Positions 21,601 through 29,683 are shown, counted from the first letter of the stretch. The stretch is 64,000 nt of DNA from Salibacterium halotolerans (GCF_900115625.1 NZ_FOXD01000005.1:111611-175610), one strand, 5' to 3'. Translations and numbers: made by a program. Notes: generated by a model not told the origin, from the letters alone.

Positions 21601-22060
21601 GTTTATTGATTTTCTTGCCGAAGAACAGCTGGAGCAGGTTACCCGCACCGCCTCGGAGTGGCTCCGCCAGCTGACAAGAGGGCGCTACACTGTGGAACTC
21701 GATGATCAGGGGGGATTCATTATCCGGGATGAGACTAATGCCGGCCTGACACGGCCCGTTTCCTCGTTGTCCGGGGGTGAAACGTTTTTGACGAGTCTGG
21801 CGCTTGCTCTTGCTTTATCATCTTCCATTCAGCTGAAAGGGCGGTACCCGCTCGAATTTTTCTTTCTGGATGAAGGGTTCGGCACACTTGACCAAGAGCT
21901 GCTTGACACCGTGATGACGGCTCTGGAAAAACTCCAGATGAATAACCTGGCAGTCGGCATCATCAGCCACGTGCCGGATATTCAGGAACGTCTTCTGCAT
22001 AAACTGATCGTTAAAGAAGCAGAGCCCGGCGGGAAAGGGAGCAGCATTGAAAAAATCTAG
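18650..22060 (+). CDS. sbcC: SbcC, SMC-like ATPase subunit of SbcCD
   Basis: A 1136-residue Rad50-type ATPase. The Walker A (FGPTGSGKSSI, about residues 37-47) is N-terminal. Two very long coiled-coil arms flank the zinc hook CPVCGSVHHP near residue 541. The ABC signature LSGGETFLTSLALALALS and Walker B FFLDEGFGTLD lie near the C terminus. It is fused to the sbcD stop as TAATG. It ends the four-gene repair operon, followed by a strong hairpin. Confidence 0.96.
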   Translation: MRPLELSLKGLHSFREKQTVDFTDLTEEGIFGIFGPTGSGKSSILDAMTLALYGNVERAPNNTNGIINQAEDELYVSFTFQLGNGADHSVLKVERTYKRSGGHHVKTASARLHDLTGDPSVLADKASDVNKEVEKRLGLSIDDFTRAVVLPQGKFSDFLTLRGNDRRVMLQRIFQLEKYGDQLIKKVKAGLQDAEHGREKIESEQQGLGVDAAALKRAEQETAYWDEQLQSVLTTREVLEEQWNYGRQLREWEQEWKKSTQNIEELLVKKPSIDQQRRQLALSEKAEMLVPYADSVMDAAAEKQTWTAEEEKTRIRRDQARAQYENASGEMETFKEEKKQADERLRRRENEVDKAEELKQQMTEAEKEQESLLKQKTDIDKRLDTHQAEQEQIEKDLKRYEEAVCRFQSELDELDKTMEDAYLLMEAKDRKQHIMQLEHQYETARLEKEEENKRELSLSGTLKEKNNQAVHAGNQLQERTRQLLYWYNKCSDERQWLERTIHRLGKWSESCRIEADHIQKQAAAAGLASQLTAGEACPVCGSVHHPDPEQEGNPDKDLQPLLEQKNNFDDWIQCLKTMEMECRNRQRVLEQLSEQTTGMVLTPVHHRDTVQRPDADWFLPDIEHNEDWEQHLQKKITEWEREEDTIDYIQRDMDNKKKQIQQLAVEQRELYHQWNSSRSSLKKKLEQAHALKKQIEEKKKEWQKTYPRFDFETVEEKQRRRMQQDEQKQMLQKRVEDGTSHVQSQQQKLTEKRNDIHAVTVEQKETDTKLEQVSSTIRQHKQQLFEWLQDETVQNARDELEREKKAWLDQEEQLSGRLEEAGTEKEKAENAHSIALHALQEAQKREKSSTEKWNEQSTRYEELPDEPSRVKEYVLSGDQKRDMEISIKNHDQSLDYWRKAKEELEPKIAGQTISDEAWQRLDHARTSAMELVDDTRERRAAAHETRKTMEQKKERYEALEKERRDWEQQAEKYRRLDQVFRGKGFIDFLAEEQLEQVTRTASEWLRQLTRGRYTVELDDQGGFIIRDETNAGLTRPVSSLSGGETFLTSLALALALSSSIQLKGRYPLEFFFLDEGFGTLDQELLDTVMTALEKLQMNNLAVGIISHVPDIQERLLHKLIVKEAEPGGKGSSIEKI

Positions 22061-22123
22061 GTTTCCGCACAGAATATTAATGAACGATAATATAATTATG
22101 TAAACTAAATTCGGAACACTTTC

Positions 22124-22177
22124 ATAACGTCCGGCTGAATACTGAAAAAGCCGGACGTTATACGTGTATCTTTTTTT
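22124..22177 (+). terminator. Terminator of the addBA-sbcDC operon
   Basis: A perfect 13-bp stem (ATAACGTCCGGCT at 22124-22136 with AGCCGGACGTTAT at 22149-22161) is followed eight bases later by a T7 run. Confidence 0.7.
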
Positions 22178-22219
22178 GTACAGAATATAACAAAAGTCAT
22201 CTGAAAAGGACGCATGCTC

Positions 22220-22321
22220 ATGAATACGGATAAACTCGAAAAAAGACTGGCTATTGTCTGCCTCATCGCTGCTGTGCTGCTTTTCATTTCCCTGATACGG
22301 AACGTTATTGGATTTTTGTGA
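22220..22321 (+). CDS. Small single-span membrane peptide, 33 aa
   Basis: The ATG at 22220 lies nine bases after AAAAGGA (22204-22210); an alternative ATG at 22214 adds two residues. The peptide has a short charged head (MNTDKLEKR) and one hydrophobic helix (LAIVCLIAAVLLFISLI), with a tail of eight residues. It lies between the sbcC terminator and the leftward CHY gene, ending only four bases from that gene's stop. Size and layout fit a real small membrane protein, but no family is recognised. Confidence 0.5.
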   Translation: MNTDKLEKRLAIVCLIAAVLLFISLIRNVIGFL

Positions 22322-22325
22322 AGCA

Positions 22326-22658
22326 TTACTGAAAATACAGGGAATAATGAAGACGGCAGCCGGGGTTGAAAGGTGCACTGCAGGAAGGGCACTGATAGCC
22401 GCTTTTTAAATAGTCATGTATCGAAAGACGGGCGGCACATGTTCCACACAGCACAGCTTCCTTATGGAACTCCTCCTGCGGCCATGTCTTTGGTGGTGCG
22501 TGGCACAGCTCTTTGTGGCATTCATAACAGCAGTAATACGACTTACAGCAGTAACACTTAATTGCAATCACATCGTGATGCTCGTGATAATGGGCGCACC
22601 TTGTTTCATGATCCATATCAACTCCGTAAACGACGTTATCTTTTATCATGATCTTCAT
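22326..22658 (-). CDS. CHY-type zinc-finger protein
   Basis: From the ATG at 22658, six bases after an AGGAGG site, the product has 110 residues. It is packed with Cys and His: CAHYHEHHDVIAIKCYCCKS, YCCYECHKELC and a final pair of CxxC motifs (LCGTCAARL and YQCPSCSAPF). This is the CHY zinc-finger pattern, which coordinates three zinc ions and is related to the yeast mitochondrial small-Tim chaperone Hot13. Bacterial members have no assigned role; redox or metal handling is inference. A longer in-frame extension to 22784 lacks a ribosome site. Confidence 0.85.
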   Translation of the reverse strand: MKIMIKDNVVYGVDMDHETRCAHYHEHHDVIAIKCYCCKSYYCCYECHKELCHAPPKTWPQEEFHKEAVLCGTCAARLSIHDYLKSGYQCPSCSAPFNPGCRLHYSLYFQ

Positions 22659-22868
22659 AAACATCCTCCTGGTGCAGAATAATAAAAGGTTTAACGATGT
22701 AAAATCAGGGTAATATAAATAGGCATAATAGACAATCCCGTCTGTTCTTTTCATCAGATTGTTGAATAAAAAAGTAATTGACACACTGGATTCCGTGAAT
22801 TAATATGTGATTGTAGACACTTTTACCTCTTTGATGTGTGACAAAAGTTAGAATTTTTGTTCAATTAA

Positions 22869-22897
22869 TCGACAATGTTTCTCACTTGTGCTATAGT
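22869..22897 (+). promoter_or_regulatory. Promoter of the 144-aa protein gene
   Basis: TCGACA (22869-22874) and TATAGT (22892-22897) are 17 bases apart, the ideal SigA spacing. The gene starts at 22987. Confidence 0.5.
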
Positions 22898-22986
22898 ACA
22901 GATGCGGTCTATTGTTCAGAATTTTCAAGATGCCTGTCCGGAATCCAGATATATCCGTTGTAACGCAATATTTAAGGAGGGATACG

Positions 22987-23421
22987 ATGCCTGTTAAAGA
23001 GAATCAGGAAACGCTCGTACGTACAAAAGCAAGGGAGCTCTGCAGTGCTATGGAGCTTAGAGGATGGGCAAGTACAAAATTTGTACCGACTCCTCCTTAT
23101 GGTTATACTTTGATAAGCACAACGGGATGCCGCGCATGGTTTGGTAAACGGTGGGGTATGATCTGCGATGATATGGAAGACCACTTGAAAGTTGTTCTGG
23201 ATGTTCCGCGGGGTAAAGTAACCGAAGCGGAGTTAAGCCAGAGAACCGCTCTGCCGATCACCGGGGAAAACGAAGGCATCAGTTCGGTCGAGATCATTGA
23301 TAACAGAGACCGGGATACCATTGTTCTTTATCTTTATGTTTCTGAACTAAAGCATCTTGAGTTCAAAAACAGTGAAATAATGGAACTTGTCAGTGATGTG
23401 CGCCGCTGGGCATGCCTTTAA
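22987..23421 (+). CDS. Hypothetical protein, 144 aa
   Basis: The ATG at 22987 follows AAGGAGGGA; an upstream frame extension to 22912 lacks a site. The product is soluble, with a TGCRAWFGKRWGMICDD segment near the middle and a C-terminal YVSELKHLEFKN strand pattern. There is no signal peptide, membrane segment or catalytic motif that I recognise. Monocistronic, with its own promoter and terminator. Confidence 0.65.
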   Translation: MPVKENQETLVRTKARELCSAMELRGWASTKFVPTPPYGYTLISTTGCRAWFGKRWGMICDDMEDHLKVVLDVPRGKVTEAELSQRTALPITGENEGISSVEIIDNRDRDTIVLYLYVSELKHLEFKNSEIMELVSDVRRWACL

Positions 23422-23434
23422 TAATCTAAACCAT

Positions 23435-23466
23435 GCGTCACCCTTTATGGGTGCGCTTATTTTTTA
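23435..23466 (+). terminator. Likely terminator
   Basis: GCGTCACCC and GGGTGCGC pair around TTTAT with one bulge, followed by a T-rich stretch, 14 bases after the upstream stop codon. Confidence 0.55.
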
Positions 23467-23597
23467 TGAAGTAAAGACGGTTGTCCAGAGCTTGGAACAC
23501 TTTTTCTTTTTTATCAAAAGAGTAGAGAAGTGTTTTTATACATGTTACAATAATTCAAACTATGTTTTTAGACAAAAATCGAAAGACGGGGTGCGGA

Positions 23598-24086
23598 ATG
23601 AAAGCGTATCGTCGTAAATTTTTCTATTTAGGAATAAATAATGAAACACTTGAACCCATGAGTATGGATAGAATCAGACAAGCCGGGTTTGATCTGACCG
23701 TCAGCAAGAACGACCTTCCCTATATGATCAGTTTCTGCCGGGAGTGGCGCGGATTTTTTAAAGAAGCCGCACGCGGTGTTCATCCGCTGTACCGCCCCTA
23801 TATTGAAGAAGCCGCTTCGTTTTTTGATGAGCAGGTGGAGCAGATGACTCTCTGCACAGCCCCTCATCATGATTCCATGTCGTATATTCTCCCATTCACC
23901 GATCTTGTATCGTCATTGATGCTTGCCTACAATGCGTTTGACAGGGTTTTGGAAGAATATGAGAAAATGCCGGCTCATTTTGAAACAGCTTTAAAATATT
24001 ACAGACAGTTTGCAGTAAAATCCGATTCCGATAAGGCTCAGTTTATCCTGAACAACCTGCCGGATCTCCGCTTGAGTGTCGAATAA
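23598..24086 (+). CDS. Hypothetical protein, 162 aa
   Basis: The ATG at 23598 lies after GGGGTG; the frame is open from 23562. The product is an acidic, helical, soluble protein. It carries a tail of charged helices (RVLEEYEKMPAHFETALKYY) and no recognisable motif. It stands alone and is closed by a clear terminator. Confidence 0.65.
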   Translation: MKAYRRKFFYLGINNETLEPMSMDRIRQAGFDLTVSKNDLPYMISFCREWRGFFKEAARGVHPLYRPYIEEAASFFDEQVEQMTLCTAPHHDSMSYILPFTDLVSSLMLAYNAFDRVLEEYEKMPAHFETALKYYRQFAVKSDSDKAQFILNNLPDLRLSVE

Positions 24087-24097
24087 GAAATACCCCG

Positions 24098-24123
24098 CCT
24101 CTGATAGTATCAGAGGTTTTTTT
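24098..24123 (+). terminator. Rho-independent terminator
   Basis: CCTCTGA (24098-24104) pairs with TCAGAGG (24110-24116) around a 5-base loop, followed by a T7 run. Confidence 0.8.
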
Positions 24124-24270
24124 ACGAATACATGAAAAATTGCCGCCACCTCCTTCGTTTTGCTCATTTATTCATTTGAATGGAGAGGTTTTATGCCATT
24201 CCTTTTTCCTATATATTATTTACTTTTTCGGGGAAATTTGATAAGTTATCTATGTCCTTTCAAAAAATGG

Positions 24271-24284
24271 GGAAAGCGCTTCCC
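24271..24284 (+). promoter_or_regulatory. Candidate cre site (CcpA) before nupC
   Basis: GGAAAGCGCTTCCC agrees at 11 of 14 positions with the strong cre form TGAAAGCGCTTTCA and is nearly palindromic. With a -10 of GATAAT at 24298-24303 it would cover the -35 position, a typical arrangement for repression by CcpA with HPr-Ser-P. Confidence 0.55.
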
Positions 24285-24322
24285 TTTTGCGGGATAGGAT
24301 AATATAAAAGAGGGGTGACACA

Positions 24323-25543
24323 ATGAATTTTTTATGGGGACTCATGGGTATTGCTTTCATATTGTTTCTGGCATTCCTTTTCTCCGAGCGTAAAAAATCA
24401 ATTAGTCCACGGACCATTCTCGGTGGACTGGCTTTTCAGCTGCTGTTTGCTTTCATCGTACTGCAGTGGGAACAGGGGCAAAAGGCACTCGAAGGATTGA
24501 CCAGAGGGGTGCAGGCTGTTATTAACAGTTCCACTGAGGGGATCGAATTTCTTTTCGGCCAAGTGGCCACTGCCGAAAGTCTCGGGAATGTGTTTGCTTT
24601 CGAAGTACTTCCTATCATTATTTTCTTCTCTGCACTGATTGCCGTTCTTTATTACATCGGTGTTATGCAGATTCTAATTAAAATTATCGGCGGATTCCTA
24701 TCTTATATTCTTGGAACGAGTAAAGCAGAAACTATGTCTGCGTCTGCCAATATTTTCGTCGGCCAGACCGAAGCGCCGCTCGTTGTACGTCCGTACCTTG
24801 CCGACATGACCCGTTCCGAGTTTTTTGCAGTCATGACAGGCGGACTGGCCTCCGTTGCCGGTTCTACGCTGTTCGGTTATTACGCGCTCGGCATACCGCT
24901 CGACAGCCTTCTCGCCGCAAGTTTTATGGCGGCACCGGGCGGACTGATCATGGCAAAAATCATAATGCCTGAAACAGAAGTGTCAGCCACAAGTGATACC
25001 ATCAAGATTGAAAAAGACACAGAGTCCCAAAATGTCATTGATGCCGCAGCCCGCGGTGCTTCCACCGGTGTTCAGCTCGCGTTGAATGTCGGCGCAATGC
25101 TGCTTGCTTTCATCGGTCTGATAGCTGTTATCAATTTGATCGTAGGCCTGCTTGGAAGCGCGGTTAATATTGACAACTTGACGCTTGAAATGATTCTCGG
25201 CTATATCTTTGCTCCGGTTGCCTTTATGATCGGCGTGCCATGGGGAGAAGCACTGCAGGCGGGAAGTCTTATCGGAACGAAACTGGTGGTGAACGAATTC
25301 GTAGCCTACGCGAACTTCGCCCCGCAAATAGAATCATTTACACAGAAGTCACAGGTCGTGATCACGTTTGCTTTATGTGGTTTTGCAAACCTTTCTTCGA
25401 TGGCGATCATTCTCGGCGGGTTTGGGTCCCTCGTTCCGGAACGGCGGAATGAACTCGCCCAAATGGGACTTAAAGCAGTACTGGCGGGCGCTCTTACATC
25501 CCTTCTCAGTGCTGCCATTGCCGGTATGTTTGTCGTCTCATAA
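24323..25543 (+). CDS. nupC: NupC-family concentrative nucleoside transporter
   Basis: A 406-residue membrane protein of the CNT family, importing nucleosides with H+ or Na+. Family signs are the N-terminal LFSERKKSISPRTILGGL, the central VGQTEAPLVVRPYLADMTRSE segment (residues about 148-168) that lines the substrate site, and NEFVAYANFAPQIE near residue 316. The start follows AGAGGGGTG. A cre-like site overlaps the promoter, suggesting catabolite repression. It is monocistronic with a strong terminator. The exact paralogue (NupC versus YutK type) is not resolved. Confidence 0.9.
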   Translation: MNFLWGLMGIAFILFLAFLFSERKKSISPRTILGGLAFQLLFAFIVLQWEQGQKALEGLTRGVQAVINSSTEGIEFLFGQVATAESLGNVFAFEVLPIIIFFSALIAVLYYIGVMQILIKIIGGFLSYILGTSKAETMSASANIFVGQTEAPLVVRPYLADMTRSEFFAVMTGGLASVAGSTLFGYYALGIPLDSLLAASFMAAPGGLIMAKIIMPETEVSATSDTIKIEKDTESQNVIDAAARGASTGVQLALNVGAMLLAFIGLIAVINLIVGLLGSAVNIDNLTLEMILGYIFAPVAFMIGVPWGEALQAGSLIGTKLVVNEFVAYANFAPQIESFTQKSQVVITFALCGFANLSSMAIILGGFGSLVPERRNELAQMGLKAVLAGALTSLLSAAIAGMFVVS

Positions 25544-25550
25544 AATATTG

Positions 25551-25581
25551 AAGCAGCGCCTCCATGAGAGCGCTGCTTTTC
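25551..25581 (+). terminator. Rho-independent terminator of nupC
   Basis: AAGCAGCGC (25551-25559) pairs with GCGCTGCTT (25570-25578) and is followed by T residues. Confidence 0.75.
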
Positions 25582-25638
25582 TTGCCAAAAGAGTCATTTC
25601 CTGATATGCTTTGAGAAAATCGACTGGAGGAACGATTC

Positions 25639-26082
25639 TTGGAAGAGCTTTTTGATGAAGCAGAGGTGCGCCGGGTTTTCTTTCTTATCCAGCAGCTGCG
25701 GCCCAGGCTGCATGAAGAAGAATACATAAGAGCGGTCCGACGGATGCAGAAAGAAGGGTATCGTCTGTTTGCATGGAAAGAAGGAAAGTCAATCACGGCA
25801 GCAGCGGGACTCCGATTTCAGGAGAATTTGTATAACGGCTTTCATATGTGGCTCGACGATTTTGTCACAGATGAACGAAAGCGGTCACAAGGTATCGGCA
25901 GAAAGGCTCTGTCGGATATCGAATCGTTTGCTGAATCACAGGGGGCGGAGCTTGTCGCATTATCTTCGGGGCTCGAGCGGACGCTGGCTCATTCCTTTTA
26001 TGAAGATAAGATGCAGTACAGCAGGAAAAGTTATGTGTTTTCTTCGCCGCTCTTGGATGAAAAGGAGGGACAAAAGCAGTGA
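25639..26082 (+). CDS. GNAT-family N-acetyltransferase
   Basis: The start is TTG at 25639, eight bases after CTGGAGG; no ATG fits. The 147-residue product has the GNAT acetyl-CoA binding segment, DDFVTDERKRSQGIGRKAL (about residues 76-94, R/Q-x-x-G-x-G/A core as RSQGIG), followed by the typical SFYEDKMQYSRKSYVF end. Substrate unknown. It overlaps the next small gene by four bases. Confidence 0.85.
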   Translation: MEELFDEAEVRRVFFLIQQLRPRLHEEEYIRAVRRMQKEGYRLFAWKEGKSITAAAGLRFQENLYNGFHMWLDDFVTDERKRSQGIGRKALSDIESFAESQGAELVALSSGLERTLAHSFYEDKMQYSRKSYVFSSPLLDEKEGQKQ

Positions 26083-26282
26083 TTCATCTAAACTGGACAG
26101 AAACAGAAACGATAAAGCAGTTGAAGTGCAGGCACGTGAACGCCAAAAAATATCAGGTGAATAATGTCTTGACTCCGGGAGAAGTATATGATGTCAAAAA
26201 TGAAACAGAAGAGTTTTATTTCATCATCGACGACACCGGAAAAATTGGAGGATTTGAAAAATACTATTTTGAAGAACTCTGA
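26079..26282 (+). CDS. Small conserved protein, likely DUF6501
   Basis: This starts with GTG inside the GNAT stop (GTGA), so it is translationally coupled. The 67-residue product (LTPGEVYDVKNETEEFYFIIDDTGKIGGF) resembles a small Bacillaceae family that I recall as DUF6501. The fold looks like a small beta barrel. Function unknown. Confidence 0.7.
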   Translation: MIHLNWTETETIKQLKCRHVNAKKYQVNNVLTPGEVYDVKNETEEFYFIIDDTGKIGGFEKYYFEEL

Positions 26283-26336
26283 AACGATAAACATAGGATG
26301 TTTTGAACGAATCTTATATACAAAAGGTTGATGTCG

Positions 26337-26729
26337 ATGAGTCTCTGGTACAAAATCAGCAGAATCTTCAAACCGAGAGAAGAAACATCCGAAGAACCGA
26401 AGCATCAGGGTTTGAAAACAAGGTACTACGCCGCCGGTTTCACGAGAGTGTTCCGCAACCTGGAGCAGCTGCCGGAAACGAGCGGGAAAATCAGCAAAGT
26501 GATAAAAGCCGATCAGGAGCGGGGGGAGCTTTTTCTCGAAGCTGCTGAAGGCAGAGACCGGTTTGATGTCATCATCACGATCGTACAGGTCGGTCCCAAT
26601 GAAACAGCGGTTGATATTGTGTCATCCATCCAAAAAAAATCCGGTGACTGGGGCAAAAACTACGCTGTCATTCAGTATATTCTTCAGAAGCTCGACCAAT
26701 CGTTTCCTTCTATCAGAAAAACAATTTGA
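26337..26729 (+). CDS. Conserved cytosolic protein, 130 aa
   Basis: Of three nearby starts (TTG 26328, ATG 26331, ATG 26337) the last has the best distance, nine bases, from AAAAGG. The product has a basic N terminus (MSLWYKISRIFKPREE) and a beta-rich body (FDVIITIVQVGPNETAVDIVS). No known motif. It lies 54 bases behind the DUF6501-like gene, and is probably the last gene of that small operon. Confidence 0.65.
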   Translation: MSLWYKISRIFKPREETSEEPKHQGLKTRYYAAGFTRVFRNLEQLPETSGKISKVIKADQERGELFLEAAEGRDRFDVIITIVQVGPNETAVDIVSSIQKKSGDWGKNYAVIQYILQKLDQSFPSIRKTI

Positions 26730-26741
26730 AAAGAGTAGAGT

Positions 26742-26778
26742 AGAAGCCGTCCTGTTTCCAGCAGGACGGCTTCTTTTT
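26742..26778 (+). terminator. Rho-independent terminator
   Basis: A perfect 13-bp stem, AGAAGCCGTCCTG (26742-26754) with CAGGACGGCTTCT (26762-26774), is followed by a T run. Confidence 0.85.
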
Positions 26779-26975
26779 TTGCTGCATTAAATCCTTTCAT
26801 ATCAGGTGTTTCACATTTTTGTGTTTTCACAGAGGACACTTTTTTATACAAAGTGTTATTTTGGGATAATAAGGTGAAATAGAGTATATTATATTGATAT
26901 AAAGAATGAAGACCCGTGCCTGGAAGGCCTGATATGTTGTATAGTAGAAGGGGGAGAAATACAAAGGAGAATGGC

Positions 26976-27809
26976 ATGAAAAAAAGGCATAAAGATTCGT
27001 TGGAAGAGATGCATGATGAAGCATATGAAGATCTTTCCTATGAAGAATTCCAGGAAGCTCTCGACGAAGAACCGAAACGACGTACAAAAGATAAACGAAA
27101 ACAAAGAAAAAAACATAGAGGGGTCAAATGGACCGCTTTTATTATTGCGGCCATGCTCATTTTTCAGACGTCCTCGATGTTGTTTGATACATTCCGTCTT
27201 GATGTATTCAGCTTCCTGCAGACGTCTTACCGGCTCTCCCAGGATGAGCAGATTCAGGATTGGAAAGAATCTGTTGTTACCGTGCAAGGAGATGGAAAGT
27301 ACCTTCGAACGCAGGGAACAGGCTTTTTTATTTCTGAGGACGGTCTGGCATTGACCAATCACCATGTGATCGAAAACCAGGATGCGATCGCGGTAAGTGC
27401 CGAGGACGGGGAAATATATGAGGGAGAACTTCTGGCGGCTGACGCAGAGAAGGATCTTGCGCTTCTCGATATGGAGGGAAGTGGATTTTCCCCGCTCCCA
27501 CTGCAGAAAAAAAACGATACACCGGGAGATCATATTTATGTTATAGGAAATCCTCTGTCGTTCACTAAGATTGCAAATGAAGGAAAGGTGCTGAACCGGC
27601 AGGAAACCGGAAGTGATGCAATGGGGTTATCTGCTCCTATTTATCAGGGAAACAGCGGCAGCCCTGTTATCACGGAAGAGGGAAAGGTCAGTGGTGTGGT
27701 ATATGCCAAGAAAACCGGGGCCGGTGCCGATCAGGAAACAATTGGTCTTGCGGTTCCCGCAGAAGAAGTACAAGCCTTTCTGGATGAACACAACGAATAT
27801 CTGAAGTAA
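26976..27809 (+). CDS. Membrane-anchored HtrA-like trypsin protease
   Basis: The ATG at 26976 follows AAAGGAGA and yields 277 residues; the upstream extension to 26916 lacks a site. A highly charged cytoplasmic head (about 1-50) precedes one membrane span (WTAFIIAAMLIFQTSSMLF), so the protease faces outward. The catalytic triad of the HtrA/trypsin fold is visible: His in LTNHHVI, Asp in EKDLALLD, and Ser in QGNSGSPV. There is no PDZ domain, so it is shorter than HtrA/DegP. A possible promoter is TTGGGA (26861) with TATATT (26885), spacing 18. Confidence 0.88.
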   Translation: MKKRHKDSLEEMHDEAYEDLSYEEFQEALDEEPKRRTKDKRKQRKKHRGVKWTAFIIAAMLIFQTSSMLFDTFRLDVFSFLQTSYRLSQDEQIQDWKESVVTVQGDGKYLRTQGTGFFISEDGLALTNHHVIENQDAIAVSAEDGEIYEGELLAADAEKDLALLDMEGSGFSPLPLQKKNDTPGDHIYVIGNPLSFTKIANEGKVLNRQETGSDAMGLSAPIYQGNSGSPVITEEGKVSGVVYAKKTGAGADQETIGLAVPAEEVQAFLDEHNEYLK

Positions 27810-27821
27810 GCAAAGAAGACA

Positions 27822-27870
27822 TGTAAAAAGGCTGCCGGCCCCTGAATCAGGGTCCGGCAGCCTTTTTACA
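27822..27870. terminator. Bidirectional terminator
   Basis: A 17-bp stem (27822-27838 with 27854-27870) with A and T runs at opposite ends serves both the protease gene and the leftward ABC-F gene that ends at 27883. Confidence 0.85.
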
Positions 27871-27882
27871 TTCATTCGTTCG

Positions 27883-29484
27883 TTATTTCTTCTGAAGTTT
27901 CTGGTCTTCAATATATTCATCATACGTTGTCTGCTTATCAATCACGCCATCCGGAGTGAATTCAATAATCCGGTTGGCAATCGTCTGGATGAATTCATGG
28001 TCGTGGGAAGAAAAAAGCACCGCACCGTTGAAGTTGATCAACCCGTTGTTCAGCGCCGTAATGGATTCGAGATCCAAATGGTTCGTCGGCTCATCCATGA
28101 TGAGAACATTGGCTCCGCTCAGCATCATTCTGGATAGCATGCAGCGTACTTTTTCCCCGCCGGATAATACCTTCGCTTTCTTGAATACTTCCTCTCCGGA
28201 GAAGAGCATTCTGCCGAGAAAACCACGGATAAATGTTTCCGTCTGGTCATTCGGGGAATACTGACGGAGCCAGTCGGCCAGATTCAAATCGACACCATCG
28301 AAGTACTCCGAATTGTCTTTCGGGAAGTAGGAAATCGATGTCGTGAGTCCCCATTTATAAGAACCGCTGTCCGGCTCCATTTCGCCGGAAATGATTTTAA
28401 ACAGCGTCGTTTTTGCTATTTCCTGATCTCCGACGAAAGCGGCTTTTTCATTTCCCCGCAGTGTGAAACTTACATTGTCCAGAACCTTGACCCCGTCAAT
28501 CGTTTTACTCAGGTTTTCTACGACCAGCAAGTCTTTCCCCAGTTCGCGGTCGGGCTTAAATTGAATAAACGGATAGCGCCTCGAGGAAGGCTTAATGTCA
28601 TCGAGGGAGATGTTATCGAGCATTTTCTTTCTCGAGGTAGCCTGCCTGGATTTTGACTTGTTCGCACTGAAACGTTCAATGAATTCTTTCAGTTCTTTGA
28701 TTTTCTCTTCTTTTTTCTTGTTTTCTTCTCTGGCCATCTTCTGAGCAAGTTGACTGGATTCGTACCAGAAGTCATAGTTACCGACATAGAGTTCAATTTT
28801 GCCGTAATCAATATCGGCAATATGTGTGCAGACCTGGTTTAGAAAGTGACGGTCGTGGGAAACGACAATGACCGTGTTCTCAAAGTTGATCAGGAACTCT
28901 TCCAGCCACTGCACGGCTGCGATGTCAAGGTTGTTGGTCGGCTCGTCGAGCAGGAGAATGTCCGGAGAACCAAAAAGCGCCTGAGCGAGCAGAACTTTCA
29001 CTTTTTCAGAGCCGACCAGCTCTGACATTTTTTTATCATGCAGCTCTTCGTCTACGCCGAGACCGCGCAGGAGCTGTGCGGCTTCTGTTTCGGCTTCATA
29101 ACCGCCGAGTTCGGCGAATTCGCCTTCAAGCTCGGCCGCTTTCATTCCATCTTCATCGGAAAAATCCGGTTTCATGTAAATGGCGTCTTTTTCCTGCATC
29201 ACTTCATGAAGGCGGGCGTGTCCCATGATGACAACATCCATCACCCGTTCCGACTCATAAGCAAATTGGTCCTGTTTCAATACGGCGAGCCGCTTTCCGT
29301 TTTCCATCTGCACGTGTCCGGCCGTGGAGTCAATTTCACCGGACAGGATCTTAAGGAAAGTCGATTTCCCGGCACCGTTTGCGCCTATAATGCCGTAACA
29401 GTTCCCCGGCGTAAACTTAATATTAACGTCTTCAAACAGTTTTTTATCTCCAAAACGGAGCTCTACATTCTGGCAGCTAATCAT
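27883..29484 (-). CDS. ykpA: ABC-F ATPase, YkpA/YbiT type
   Basis: A 533-residue protein with two ATP-binding cassettes and no membrane domain. Cassette one has Walker A GANGAGKST and Walker B ILLLDEPTNNLD. Cassette two has a divergent Walker A, GDQEIAKTT, as is usual for the YkpA subgroup, the signature LSGGEKVR and MDEPTNHLD. The linker (EENKKKEEKIKELKEFIERFSANKSKSRQA) is the P-site tRNA interaction motif of ABC-F translation factors. The ATG at 29484 is nine bases from AAAAGGA; an ATG at 29490 is too close. A ribosome-associated role is inferred from the family. Confidence 0.9.
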   Translation of the reverse strand: MISCQNVELRFGDKKLFEDVNIKFTPGNCYGIIGANGAGKSTFLKILSGEIDSTAGHVQMENGKRLAVLKQDQFAYESERVMDVVIMGHARLHEVMQEKDAIYMKPDFSDEDGMKAAELEGEFAELGGYEAETEAAQLLRGLGVDEELHDKKMSELVGSEKVKVLLAQALFGSPDILLLDEPTNNLDIAAVQWLEEFLINFENTVIVVSHDRHFLNQVCTHIADIDYGKIELYVGNYDFWYESSQLAQKMAREENKKKEEKIKELKEFIERFSANKSKSRQATSRKKMLDNISLDDIKPSSRRYPFIQFKPDRELGKDLLVVENLSKTIDGVKVLDNVSFTLRGNEKAAFVGDQEIAKTTLFKIISGEMEPDSGSYKWGLTTSISYFPKDNSEYFDGVDLNLADWLRQYSPNDQTETFIRGFLGRMLFSGEEVFKKAKVLSGGEKVRCMLSRMMLSGANVLIMDEPTNHLDLESITALNNGLINFNGAVLFSSHDHEFIQTIANRIIEFTPDGVIDKQTTYDEYIEDQKLQKK

Positions 29485-29586
29485 CAGCATTCATCCTTTT
29501 CATTAAACTAATTGTCATGATAACACATTCTCACCGGTTCATACGAAGGGTGAAGGGAATCCGTTTCTTTTTTTCAATCTCATCTT

Positions 29587-29661
29587 TTGACATGGGGAGG
29601 GATGACCTATAGAATATAGTAGGTTGTTGAACTGATCAGTACTTAAATGACTTTTTGGTCA
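29587..29661 (+). promoter_or_regulatory. tetR-MFS promoter with operator repeats
   Basis: TTGACA (29587-29592) and TAGAAT (29610-29615) are 17 bases apart. Just downstream lie the palindrome ACTGATCAGT (29631-29640) and the dyad TGACTTTTTGGTCA (29648-29661), with shared GGTCAGTAC/GATCAGTAC arms. This is where a TetR-type protein would bind to repress its own operon. Confidence 0.65.
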
Positions 29662-29683
29662 GTACAATATGAAAGGAAGCAGT

